Below are positions 1 to 11,544 of a DNA stretch of 64,000 nucleotides, piece after piece. This DNA is from Calliopsis andreniformis. Its lineage: Eukaryota > Arthropoda > Insecta > Hymenoptera > Andrenidae. Under the pieces are notes generated by a model that worked only from the letters and a program-made list of their open reading frames with translations, did no database searches and was not told where the DNA came from. The number at the start of each line of letters is the position of its first letter. Positions within the stretch are counted from its first letter, which is position 1. The DNA lies in NCBI RefSeq assembly GCF_051401765.1, contig NW_027480438.1, forward strand, positions 4,650,001 through 4,714,000, written 5' to 3'. The position numbers were made by a program, and so were the translations under genes.

Positions 1-375
1 AACCATCAATCCTCAATTCTCAATACTCAATAGAATATTCTGAATTCTCAGGATTCAGTACTCAAACGTCAATCCTCAGCCCTCAGCCCTCATTCTGAAT
101 CCTCAATCCTCAATCCTCAATCCTCAATTTTCAATCCTCAATCCTCAACCCTCAGTCCTCATCCTCAATTCTCAATTCTCAATCATCAATCCTCAATGCT
201 CAACCCTGAATCCTCAATCTTCAGCCCTCAGTCCTCAACAATCAATTGTCAATCCTCAATCCTCGATTTTCAATCATCAATATTCAATCTTCAATCCTCA
301 ATCCTCAATCCTCAATCCTCTATCCTCAATCCTGAATCATCAATACTCAATCCTCAATCCTCAATACTCAATCCT

Positions 376-705
376 CAATTGAATATCCTGAATTCTCATG
401 TTTCAATACTCAATCCACAATACTCAATAATCAAATCTCAATCCTCGAACATCAATTCTCAACGCTCAATCCTCAACACTCAGTCCTCTCTCTTCAATCT
501 TCCATCCTCAATCCTCTATCCTCAAGTGTCAATCCTCAATCATCAATCCTCAACCCTCAATCCTCAGCCCTCAAACCTCAATTCCGAATACACAATCTTC
601 AATACTCAATCCTCAATCCTAAAATCCTCAATCCTCAGTATTCAACACTCAACCCTCAGTCATCAATCCTCAATACTCAACCATCAATGCTCAATTCTCA
701 ATACT
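376..705. repeat. Duplicated segment, copy 1 (1462-bp offset)
   Basis: This segment matches 1838-2168 with an offset of 1462 bp and a few substitutions. Shared rare variants include AATTGAATAT at the left edge, CTCGAACATC, TCTCTCTTCAATC and the 8-bp unit in CCTAAAATCC. The offset is not a multiple of 7 (208 units plus 6), so the intervening DNA contains 6- or 8-bp units. Confidence 0.8.
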
Positions 706-1040
706 CAATAGAATATCCTGAATTCTCAGGATTCAATACTCAAACGTCATTCTTCAACCCTCAGCCCTCATTGTGAATCCTCAATCCTCAATCCTCAATC
801 CTCAATTCTCAATCCTCAATCCTCAACCCTCATCCTTCAATCTTCAATACCCAATACTCAATCTTCAATCCTCAATACTCAATCCTCAATTCTCAATCCT
901 CAATCCTCAATCCTCAGACCTCAAACATCATTGTTCAACCCTCAGTCCTCGTCCTCAATCCACAACACTCAATCCACAATCCTCGATCTTCAATCATCAA
1001 TCTTCAATCTTCAATCCTCAATCCTCAATCCTCAATCCTC
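690..1040. repeat. Duplicated segment, copy 1 (2407-bp offset)
   Basis: Matches about 3097-3447 with a 2407-bp offset. The link is secured by the rare variants ACGTCATTCTTC and CATTGTGAATCC, which occur in both copies but elsewhere are usually ACGTCAATC and CATTCTGAATCC. The similarity decays from about position 970. Confidence 0.75.
715..732. repeat. Perfect hairpin landmark ATCCTGA-ATTC-TCAGGAT (first of ~21 copies)
   Basis: A 7-bp perfect inverted repeat with a 4-base loop, containing an EcoRI site (GAATTC). It lies in heptamer register, spread over the units TATCCTG, AATTCTC and AGGATTC. I found perfect copies starting at 715, 3122, 3973, 5902, 20120, 22475, 24048, 28243, 31006, 34223, 36257, 37963, 40317, 43303, 44287, 46883, 47867, 49483, 50467, 54889 and 60260. 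One-mismatch copies (ATTCTGA arm) occur at about 36, 4272, 8166, 10620, 11297, 12576, 15030, 15707 and 26229. Sister landmarks ending CTCATGTTTC, CTCATGGTTC or CAGTTTTC keep the EcoRI site but lose the right arm. Whether the hairpin does anything is unknown. Confidence 0.8.
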
Positions 1041-1360
1041 TATCCTCAATCCTGAATCATCAATACTCAATCCTCAATCCTCAATCCTCAATCCTCAATC
1101 TTCAATCCTCAACACTCAATCTTCAATCATCAATCCACAATCTTCAATCCTCAATACTCAATCTTCAATCCTCAATCCTTAATACTCAATCCTCAATCCT
1201 CAATCCTCATTCTTCAATCCTCACTACCCAATCCTCAATCTTCCATCCTCAATCCTCAACCCTCAATCCTCAGTCCTCAAACCTCAATTCTGAATCCTCA
1301 ATCCTGAATCCTCAATCTTCAGCCCTCAGTCCTCAACAATCAATTGTCAATCCTCAATCC

Positions 1361-1480
1361 TCAATAGAATATACTCAATTCACAGTTTTCAATACTCAAT
1401 CACCATTCTTCAATCTTCAAATCTCAATGCACAAGCATCAATTCTCATCACTCAACCCTCAACACTCAGTCCTCGATCTT
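1361..1480. repeat. Second landmark class, AATAGAATATACTCAATTC (example copy)
   Basis: This block aligns unit by unit with the EcoRI landmark block. Both start AATAGAATAT, both have TTTTCAATACTC or GTTTCAATACTC, an AAATCTCAATCCAC or AAATCTCAATCCTC unit pair, ACATCAATTCTCATC or ACATCAATTCTCAAC, and CAACACTCAGTCCTC. The two classes are therefore paralogues from one ancestral block of at least 120 bp. Other copies start near 4501, 5188, 7117, 8397, 9669, 14079 and many further places. A CAATCAATTGTC unit, with an MfeI site, usually lies about 20-30 bp upstream. Confidence 0.75.
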
Positions 1481-1837
1481 CAACCCTCAATCCTCACACC
1501 TCAATCTTCAATCCTCAATACACAATCTTCAATCCTCAATCCTCAATTCTCAGTCCTCAATACTCAATCCTCAATCCTCAATACACAATCTTCAATCCTC
1601 AATCCTCAATTCTCAGTCCTCAATACTCAATCCTCAATCGTCAATCCTCAATCCCCAATCCTCAACCATCAATCCTCAATCCTCAATCCTCAATCCTCAG
1701 TCCTCAATATTCAGTCCTCAATACTCAATCTTAAATCCTCAATCCTCAATCCTCAATCCTCAATCCTCAATATTCAAAACACAACCCTCAACCATCAATC
1801 CTCAATACTCAACCATCAATCCTCAATTCTCAATACT

Positions 1838-2168
1838 CAATTGAATATCCTGAATTCTCATGTTTCAATACTCAATCCACACTACTCAATAATCAAATCT
1901 CAATCCTCGAACATCAATTCTCAACGCTCAATCCTCAACACTCAGTCCTCTCTCTTCAATCTTCCATCCTCAATCCTCTATCCTCAAGTGTCAATCCTCA
2001 ATCCTCAATCCTCAACCCTCAATCCTCAGACCTCAAACCTCAATTCCGAATACACAATCTTCAATACTCAATCCTCAATCCTAAAATCCTCAATCCTCAG
2101 TATTCAACACTCAACCCTCAGTCATCAATCCTCAATACTCAACCATCAATGCTCAATTCTCAATACTC
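1838..2168. repeat. Duplicated segment, copy 2 (1462-bp offset)
   Basis: Second copy of 376-705. It differs by scattered single bases, for example a different base in the heptamer following AATCCAC, and ends in AACAGAATAT where copy 1 has AATAGAATAT. Confidence 0.8.
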
Positions 2169-3096
2169 AACAGAATATCCTGAATTCTCAGTTTTCAATA
2201 CTCAATCCCCAATCTTCAATCTTCAAAGCTCAATCCACAGACATCAATTCTCATCACACAACCCTCAGCACTCAGTCATCAATCATCAATCCTCAATCCT
2301 CAATTCTCAGTCCTCAATACCCAATCCTCAATCGTCAATCCTCAATCCCCAATCCTCAATCATCAATCCTCAATCCTCAATCCTCAATCCTCAATATTCA
2401 GTCCTCAATACTCAATCTTCAATCCTCAATCCTCAATCCTCAATCCTCAATCCTCAATATTCAAAACACAACCCTCAACCATCAATCCTCAATACTGAAC
2501 CATCAATCCTCAATTCTCAATACTCAATAGAATATCCTGAATTCTCATGTTTCAATACTCAATCCACAATACTCAATAATAAAATCTCAATCCTCAAACA
2601 TCAATTCTCAACGCTCAATCCTCAATCCTCAATACTCAATCGTCAGTCTTCAATCCTCAATCCTCAATCCTCAATCCTCAATCCTCAATCCGCAACCTTC
2701 AATCCTCAATACTCAATCTTCAATTCTCGATGCTGAATCCTCAATCCTCAATATTCAACACACAACCCTCAAACTTCAATCCTCAATACTCAACCATCAA
2801 TCCTCAATTCTCAATACTCAATCATCACCCTTCAATCCTCAACACTCAATCTTCAATCCTCAATCCTCAATCTTCAATTCTCAATCTTCGATCCTCAATA
2901 CTGAATCTTCAATCCTCAATCCTCAATCCTCAATCCCCAATCCTCAATCCTCAATCTTCAATCCTCAATACTCAATCTTCAATTCTCGATGCTGAATCCT
3001 CAATCCTCAAACCTCAATACCCAATCAACAATCTTCAATCTTCAATACTCAGACCTCTATCCTCAATCCACAATCCTCAATACTCAACCATCAATC

Positions 3097-3447
3097 CTCA
3101 ATTCTCAATACTCAATAGAATATCCTGAATTCTCAGGATTCAATACTCAAACGTCATTCTTCAACCCTCAGCCCTCATTGTGAATCCTCAATCCTCAATC
3201 CTCAATCCTCAATTCTCAATCCTCAATCCTCAACCCTCATCCTTCAATCTTCAATACCCAATACTCAATCTTCAATCCTCAATACTCAATCCTCAATTCT
3301 CAATCCTCAATCCTCAATCCTCAGACCTCAAACATCATTGTTCAACCCTCAGTCCTCGTCCTCAATCCACAACACTCAATCCTCAATCCTCGATCTTCAA
3401 TCATCAATATTCAATCTTCAATCCTCAATCCTCAATCCTCAATCCTC
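3097..3447. repeat. Duplicated segment, copy 2 (2407-bp offset)
   Basis: Second copy of 690-1040, sharing the diagnostic ACGTCATTCTTC and CATTGTGAATCC variants. Several single-base differences appear toward its right end. Confidence 0.75.
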
Positions 3448-4749
3448 AATCCTCAATCCTCAGTACTCAATCCTCAATCTGCTATCCTCAATACTCAATC
3501 CCCAATCCTCTATCATCAATCCTCAATCCGCAATCCTCAATCCTCAATACTCAATCCTCAATCTGCAATCCTCAATCCTCAATCCTCAATCCTCAATCCG
3601 CAATCCTCTATCTTCAATCCTCAATACTCAATCTTCAATCCTCAATCCTGAATCCTCAATCCTCAATCCTCAATCCTCAATCCTCAATCTTCAATCCTCA
3701 ACACTCAGTCTTCAATCCTCAATCCTCAATCTTCAATCCTCAATACTCAATACTCAAGCCTCAATCCTCAATTCGCAATCCTCAATCCTCATTCCTCAGT
3801 CCTCAAGCATCAATACTCAACCCTCAGTCCTTGTCCTCAATCCACAACCCTCAATCCTGAATCCTCGATTTTCTTTCATCAATATTCAACCTTCAATCCT
3901 CAATCCTCAATACTCAATACTCAGTCATCAATACTCAACCATCAATACCCAATTCTCAATACTCAATAGATTATCCTGAATTCTCAGGATTCAATACTCA
4001 AAAATCAATCCTCAACCCTCAGCCCTCATTCTGAATCCTCAATCCTCAATCCTCAATCCTCAATTTTCAATCCTCAATCCTCAATCCGCAATCCTCAATC
4101 TTCAATCCTCAATACTCAATCATCAATCCTCAATCCTGAATCCTCAATCCTCAATCCTCAATCCCCAATCAACAATCCTCAATCTTCAGTACTCAACCCT
4201 CTATCCTCAATCCTCAACCCTCAATCCTCAATACTCAACCATCAATCCGCAATTCTAAATACTCAATAGAATATTCTGAATTCTCAGGATTCAATACTCA
4301 AACGTCAATCCTCAACCCTCAGCCCTCATTCTGAATCCTCAATCCTCAATCCTCAATCCTCATTTTTCAATCCTCAATCCTCAACCCTCAGTCCTCATCC
4401 TCAATTCTCAATTCTCAATCATCAATCCTCAATCCTCAACCCTGAATCCTCAATCTTCAGCCCTCAGTCCTCAACAATCAATTGTCAATCCTCAATCCTC
4501 AATAGAATATACTCAATTCACAGTTTTCAATACTCAATCACCATTCTTCAATCTTCAAGTCTCAATCCACAAGCATCAATTCTCATCACTCAACCCTCAA
4601 CACTCAGTCCTCGATCTTCAATCCTCAATCCTCAAACCTCAATCTTCAATCCTCAATACACAATCTTCAATCCTCAATCCTCAATTCTCAGTCCTCAATA
4701 CTCAATCCTCAATCCTCAATCCCCAATCCTCAACCATCAATCCTCAATC

Positions 4750-6243
4750 CTCAATCCTCAATCCTCAGTCCTCAATATTCAGTCCTCAATACTCAATCTT
4801 AAATCCTCAATCCTCAATCCTCAATCCTCAATCCTCAATATTCAAAACACAACCCTCAACCATCAATCCTCAATACTCAACCATCAATCCTCAATTCTCA
4901 ATACTCAATAGAATATCCTGAATTCTCATGGTTCAACACTCAATCCACAATATTCAATAATCAAATCTCAATCCTCAAACATCAATTCTCAACACTCAAT
5001 CCTCCGCACTCAGTCCTCTCTCTTCAATCCTCCATCCTCAATCCTCAATCCTCAAGAGTCAACCCTCAATCCTCAATCCTCAAACCTCAATTCTCAGTCA
5101 TCAAACCTCAATCCCGAATCCTCAAACCTGAATCCTCAATCTTCAGCCCTCAGTCCTCAACAATCAATTGTCAAGCTTCAATCCTCAATAGAATATACTC
5201 AATTCACAGTTTTCAATACTCAATCACCATTCTTCAATCTTCAAATCTCAATCCACAAACACCAATTCTCATCACTCAACCCTCAACACTCAGTCCTCAA
5301 TCTTCAATCCTCAATCCTCAAACCTCAATCTTCAATCCTCAATACACAATCTTCAATCCTCAATCCTCAATTCTCAGTCCTCAATACTCAACCCTCAATC
5401 CTCAATACACAATCTGCAATCCTCAATTCTCAATCCTCAACCATCAATCCTCAATCCTCAATCCTCAATCCTCAATCCTCAATATTCAGTCCTCAATACT
5501 CAATCTTCAATCCTCAATCCTCAATCCTCAATCCTCAATCCTCAATCCTCAATCCTCAATCCTCAATATTCAAAACGCAACCCTCAACCATCAATCCTCA
5601 ATACTCAACCATCAATCCTCAATTCTCAGTACTCAATAGAATATCCTGAATTCTCATGTTTCAATGCTCAATCCACAATACTCAATAATCAAATCTCAAT
5701 CCACGAACACCAATTCTCAACGCTCAATCCTCAACACTCAGTCCTCTCTCTTCAATCTTCCATCCTCAATCCTCTATCCTCAAGCGTCAATCCTCAATCC
5801 TCAATCAACAATCTTCAATCTTCAATACTCAGTCTTCTATCCTCAATCCTCAATCCTCAAAACTCAACCATCAATCCTCAATTCTCAATACTCAATAGAA
5901 TATCCTGAATTCTCAGGATTCAATACTCAAACGTCAATCTTCAACCCTCAGCCCTCATTCTGAATCCTCAATCCTCAATCCTCAATCCTCAATTTTTAAT
6001 CCTCAATCCTCAACCCTCAGTCCTCATCCTCAATTCTCAATTCTCAATCGTCAATCCTCATACCTCAATCTTCAATCCACAATCCTCAATCCTCAATCCT
6101 CAATCCTCTATCCTCAATCCTGAATCATCAATACTCAATCCTCAATCCTCAATCCTCAATCCTCAATCTTCAATCCTCAACACTCAATCTTCAATCATCA
6201 ATCCACAATCTTCAATCCTCAATACTCAATCTTCAATCCTCAA
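4750..6243. repeat. Long-range duplicated segment, copy 1 (16,573-bp offset)
   Basis: Matches 21323-22816 at a constant offset of 16,573 bp, checked at the EcoRI landmarks 4920/21493 and 5907/22480 and across the text between them. Shared rare variants include CATGGTTCAACAC, CCTCCGCACTC, CTCAAGAGTC and the pair of blocks with CCACGAACACC or CCACGGACACC. Single-base differences are scattered. Beyond about 6243 the two sequences part ways (AATAATC versus AATCCTT). Confidence 0.8.
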
Positions 6244-7134
6244 TAATCAATCTGCAATCCTCAATTCTCAATCCTCAATCTTCAACCCTCATCCTTCAAT
6301 CTTCAATACCCAATACTCAATCTTCAATCCTCAATTCTCAGTCCTCAATACTCAATCCTCAATCGTCAATCCTCAATCCCCAATCCTCAATCATCAATCC
6401 TCAATCCTCAATCCTCAATCCTCAATCCTCAATATTCAGTCCTCAATACTCAATCTTCAATCCTCAATCCTCAATCCTCAATCCTCAATCCTCAATCCTC
6501 AATCCTCAATATTCAAAACACAACCCCCAACCATCAATCCTCAATACTCAACCATCAATCCTCAATTCTCAATACTCAATAGAGTATCCTGTATTCGCAT
6601 GTTTCAATACTCAATCCACAATACTCAATAATAAAATCTCTATCCTCAAACATTAATTCTCAACGCTCAATCCTCAATCCTCAATACTCAATCTTCAATC
6701 CTCAATAATCAATCTGCAATCCTCAATTCTCAATCCTCAATACTCAACCCTCATCCTTCAGTCTTCAATACCCAATACTCAATCTTCAATCCTCAATACT
6801 CACTCCTCAATTCTCAATCCTCAATCCTCAATCCTCAGACCTCAAACATCAATGTTCAACCCTCAGTCCTCGTCCTCAATCCACAACACTCAATCCACAA
6901 TCTTCAATCCTCAATACTCAATCATCAATCCTCAATCCTTAATACTCAATCCTCAATCCTCATTCTTCAATCCTCACTACCCAATCCTCAATCTTCAATC
7001 CTCAATCCCCAACCCTCAATCCTCAGTCCTCAAACCTCAATTCTGAATCCTCAATCCTGAATCCTCAATCTTCAGCCCTCAGTCCTCAACAATCAATTGT
7101 CAATCCTCAATCCTCAATAGAATATACTCAATTC

Positions 7135-10100
7135 GCAGTTTTCAATACTCAATCACCATTCTTCAATATTCAAATCTCAATCCACAAACATCAATCCTCA
7201 TCACTCAACCCTCAACACTCAGTCCTCTATCTTCAATCCTCAATCCTCAATCCTCAATCTTCAATCCTCAACACACAATCTTCAATCCTCAATCCTCAAT
7301 TCTCAGTCCTGAATACTCAATCCTCAATCGTCAATCCTCAATCCCCAATCCTCAATCTTGAATCCTCAATCCTCAATCCTTAATCCTCAATCCTCAATCT
7401 TCAATCCTGAATACTCAATCTTCAATCCTCAATCCTCAATCCTCAATCCTCAATCCTCAATCCTCAATCCTCAATACTCAACAGACAACCCTCAACCATC
7501 AATCCTCAATACTCAACCATCAATACTCAGTCCTCTCTCTTCAATCTTCCATCATCAATCCTCTATCCTCAAGCGTCAATCCTCAATCCTCAATCCTCAA
7601 GCCTCAATCCTCAGTCCTCAAACCTCAATTCCGAATCCTCAATCCGGAATCCTCAATCTTCATCCCACAGTCCGCAACAATCAATTGTCAATCCTCAATC
7701 CTCAATAGAATATCCTCAATTCACAGCTTTCAATACTCAATCCCCAACCTTCAATATTCAAATCTCAATCCACAAACATCAATTCTCATCTCTCAACCCT
7801 CAACACTCAGTCCTCAATCTTCAATCCTCAATCCTCAATCGTCAATCCTTAATCCCCAATCCTCTATCATCAATCCTCCATCCGCAATCCTCAATCCTCA
7901 ATACTCAATCCTCAATCTTCAATCCTCAATACTCAATCTTCAATCTTCAATCCTCAATCCTCAACCCTCAATCCTCAATCCGCAATCCTCAATCTTCAAT
8001 CCTCAATACTCAATCTTCAATCCTCAATCCTGAATCCTCAATCCTCAATCCTCAATCCCCAATCAACAATCCTCAATCTTCAATACTCAACCCTCTATCC
8101 TCAATCCTCAATCCTCAATCCTCAATACTCAACCATCAATCCTCAATTCTCAATACTCAATAGAATATTCTGAATTCTCAGGATTCAATACTCAAACGTC
8201 AATCCTCAACCCTCAGCCCTCATTCTGAATCCTCAATCCTCAATCCTCAATCATCAATTTTCAATCCTCAATCCTCAACCCTCAGTCCTCATCCTCAATT
8301 CTCAATTCTCAATCATCAATCCTCAATCCTCAACCCTGAATCCTCAATCTTCAGCCCTCAGTCCTCAACAATCAATTGTCAATCCTCAATCCTCAATAGA
8401 ATATACTCAATTCACAGTTTTCAATACTCAATCACCATTCTTCAATCTTCAAATCTCAATCCACAAGCATCAATTCTCATCACTCAACCCTCAACACTCA
8501 GTCCTCGATCTTCAATCCTCAATCCTCAAACCTCAATCTTCAATCCTCAATACACAATCTTCAATCCTCAATCCTCAATTCTCAGTCCTCAATACTCAAT
8601 CCTCAATCCTCAATACACAATCTTCAATCCTCAATCCTCAATTCTCAGTCCTCAATACTCAATCCTCAATCGTCAATCCTCAATCCCCAATCCTCAACCA
8701 TCAATCCTCAATCCTCAATCCTCAATCCTCAGTCCTCAATATTCAGTCCTCAATACTCAATCTTAAATCCTCAATCCTCAATCCTCAATCCTCAATCCTC
8801 AATATTCAAAACACAACCCTCAACCATCAATCCTCAATACTCAACCATCAATCCTCAATTCTCAATACTCAATAGAATATCCTGAATTCTCATGTTTCAA
8901 TACTCAATCCACAATACTCAATAATCAAATCTCAATCCTCGATCATCAATTCTCAACGCTCAATCCTCAACACTCAGTCCTCTCTCTTCAATCTTCCATC
9001 CTCAATCCTCTATCCTCAAGCGTCAATCCTCAATCCTCAATCCTCAACCCTCAATCCTCAGCCCTCAAACCTCAATTCCGAATACACAATCTTCAATACT
9101 CAATCCTCAATCCTAAAATCCTCAATCCTCAGTATTCAACACTCAACCCTCAATCATCAATCCTCAATACTCAACCATCAATGCTCAATTCTCAATACCC
9201 AACAGAATATCCTGAATTCTCAGTTTTCAATACTCAATCCCCAATCTTCAATCTTCAAAGCTCAATACACAAACATCAATTCTCATCACCCAACCCTCAG
9301 CACTCAGTCGTCAATTTCAATCCTCAATCCTCAATTCTCAGTCCTCAATACTCAATCCTCAATCGCCAATCAACAATCCTCAATCCTCAGACCTCAAACA
9401 TCAATGTTCAACCCTCAGTCCTCGTCCTCAATCCACAACACTCAATCCACAATCTTCAATCCTCAATACTCAATCTTCAATCCTCAATCCTTAATACTCA
9501 ATCCTCAATCCTCATTCTTCAATCCTCACTACCCAATCCTCAATCTTCAATCCTCAATCCCCAACCCTCAATCCTCAGTCCTCAAACCTCAATTCTGAAT
9601 CCTCAATCCTGAATCCTCAATCTTCAGCCCTCAGTCCTCAACAATCAATTGTCAATCCTCAATCCTCAATAGAATATACTCAATTCACAGTTTTCAATAC
9701 TCAATCACCATTCTTCAATCTTCAAATCTCAATCCACAAACATCAATTCTCATCACTCAACCCTCAACACTCAGTCCTCAATCTTCAATCCTCAATCCTC
9801 AATCCTCAATCTTCAATCCTCAACACACAATCTTCAATCCTCAATCTTCAATTCTCAGTCCTGAATACTCAATCCTCAATCGTCAATCCTCAATCCCCAA
9901 TACTCAATCTTCAATCCTCAATGCTCAATCCTTAATCCTCAATCCTCAATCTTCGATCCTGAATACTCAATCTTCAATCCTCAATCCTCAATCCTCAATC
10001 CTCAATCCTCAATCCTCAATCCTCAATACTCAACAGACAACCCTCAACCATCAATCCTCAATACTCAACCATCAATACTCAGTCCTCTCTCTTCAATCTT

Positions 10101-11544
10101 CCATCATCAATCCTCTATCCTCAAGCGTCAATCCTCAATCCTCAATCCTCAAGCCTCAATCCTCAGTCCTCAAACCTCAATTCCGAATCCTCAATCCGGA
10201 ATCCTCAATCTTCATCCCTCAGTCCGCAACAATCAATTGTCAATCCTCAATCCTCAATAGAATATCCTCAATTCACAGCTTTCAATACTCAGTCCCCAAC
10301 CTTCAATATTCAAATCTCAATCCACAAACATCAATTCTCATCTCTCAACCCTCAACACTCAGTCCTCAATCTTCAATCCTCAATCCTCAATCGTCAATCC
10401 TCAATCCCCAATCCTCTATCATCAATCCTCAATCCGCAATCCTCAATCCTCAATCCTCAGTACTCAATCTTCAATCCTCAATCCTGAATCCTCAATCCTC
10501 AATCCTCAATCCCCAATCAACAATCCTCAATCTTCAATACTCAACCCTCTATCCTCAATCCTCAATCCTCAATCCTCAATACTCAACCATCAATCCGCAA
10601 TTCTCAATACTCAATAGAATATTCTGAATTCTCAGGATTCAATACTCAAACGTCAATCCTCAACCCACAGCCCTCATTCCGAATCCTCAATCCTCAATCC
10701 TCAATCCTCAATTTTCAATCCTCAATAATCAACCCTCAGTCCTCATCCTCAATTCTCAATTCTCAATCATCAATCCTCAATCCTCAACCCTGAATCCTCA
10801 ATCTTCAGCCCTCAGTCCTCAACAATCAATTGTCAATCCTCAATCCTCAATATAATATACTCAATTCACAGTTTTCAATACTCAATCACCATTCTTCAAT
10901 CTTCAAGTCTCAATCCACAAGCATCAATTCTCATCACTCAACCCTCAACACTCAGTCCTCGATCTTCAATCCTCAATCCTCAAACCTCAATCTTCAATCC
11001 TCAATACACAATCTTCAATCCTCAATCCTCAATTCTCAGTCCTCAATACTCAATCCTCAATCCTCAATACACAATCTTCAATCCTCAATCCTCAATTCTC
11101 AGTCCTCAATACTCAATCCTCAATCGTCAATCCTCAATCCCCAATCCTCAACCATCAATCCTCAATCCTCAATCCTCAATCCTCAGTCCTCAATATTCAG
11201 TCCTCAATACTCAATCTTAAATCCTGAATCCTCAATCCTCAATCCTCAATCCTCAATACTCAACCATCAATCCTCAATTCTCAATACTCAATAGAATATT
11301 CTGAATTCTCAGGATTCAATACTCAAACGTCAATCCTCAACCCTCAGCCCTCATTCTGAATCCTCAATCCTCAATCCTCAATCATCAATTTTCAATCCTC
11401 AATCCTCAACCCTCAGTCCTCATCCTCAATTCTCAATTCTCAATCATCAATCCTCAATCCTCAACCCTGAATCCTCAATCTTCAGCCCTCAGTCCTCAAC
11501 AATCAATTGTCAATCCTCAATCCTCAATAGAATATACTCAATTC
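7135..11544. repeat. 4410-bp higher-order unit, copy A1
   Basis: This is the first of two tandem copies with a period of exactly 4410 bp (630 heptamers). Landmarks recur at 8172/12582, 8884/13294, 9214/13624, 10626/15036 and 11303/15713. Every line that I compared was identical, and open stretches of 116, 143, 64 and 154 codons in the two copies translate identically. The left edge is set by the last difference found, G at 7134 against A at 11544. Further left, similarity persists only to about 7056. The edge falls inside the AATAGAATATACTCAATTC landmark, so an exchange between paralogous landmarks is a plausible origin. Confidence 0.9.

Larger units (their letters stand above)
1..7134. repeat. 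Left mosaic region of the satellite
   Basis: This stretch holds only heptamer-derived sequence. Landmark blocks starting AATAGAATAT (or the variants AACAGAATAT and AATTGAATAT) occur near 31, 378, 709, 1361, 1849, 2170, 2527, 3115, 3966, 4266, 4501, 4908, 5188, 5637, 5895, 6582 and 7117, so spacing is irregular at about 0.24-0.85 kb. It contains two short duplications (offsets 1462 and 2407 bp) and one block shared with 21-23 kb. No kilobase unit is repeated in tandem here, in contrast to the rest of the window, which suggests an older or more scrambled part of the array. Nothing resembling a gene is seen. Confidence 0.85.

Noticed and set aside
715..732. Hairpins as rho-independent terminators
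   Set aside because: The stem is 7 bp with low G+C and no T-run follows; the setting is satellite DNA with no upstream gene.
773..2530. 585-codon open reading frame, the longest in the window
   Set aside because: It is only the heptamer read in triplets (repeating S-S-I-L-N-P-Q). It overlaps other open frames encoding the same cycle, has no domain or signal peptide, and ends at a random AATAG variant. The consensus has no stop in any + frame, so length carries no coding evidence.
2149..3183. Overlapping + strand open frames as a family of Q/N-rich or structural repeat proteins
   Set aside because: The same peptide appears in all three frames, frameshifting units are tolerated, and duplicated copies are preserved at the DNA level regardless of frame. 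No promoter, start context or splice pattern supports expression.
9650..9700. AATAGAATAT as a TATA-like promoter element
   Set aside because: It is one diverged pair of heptamers copied along with its block. AT-rich words are expected in this array and nothing downstream looks like a gene.
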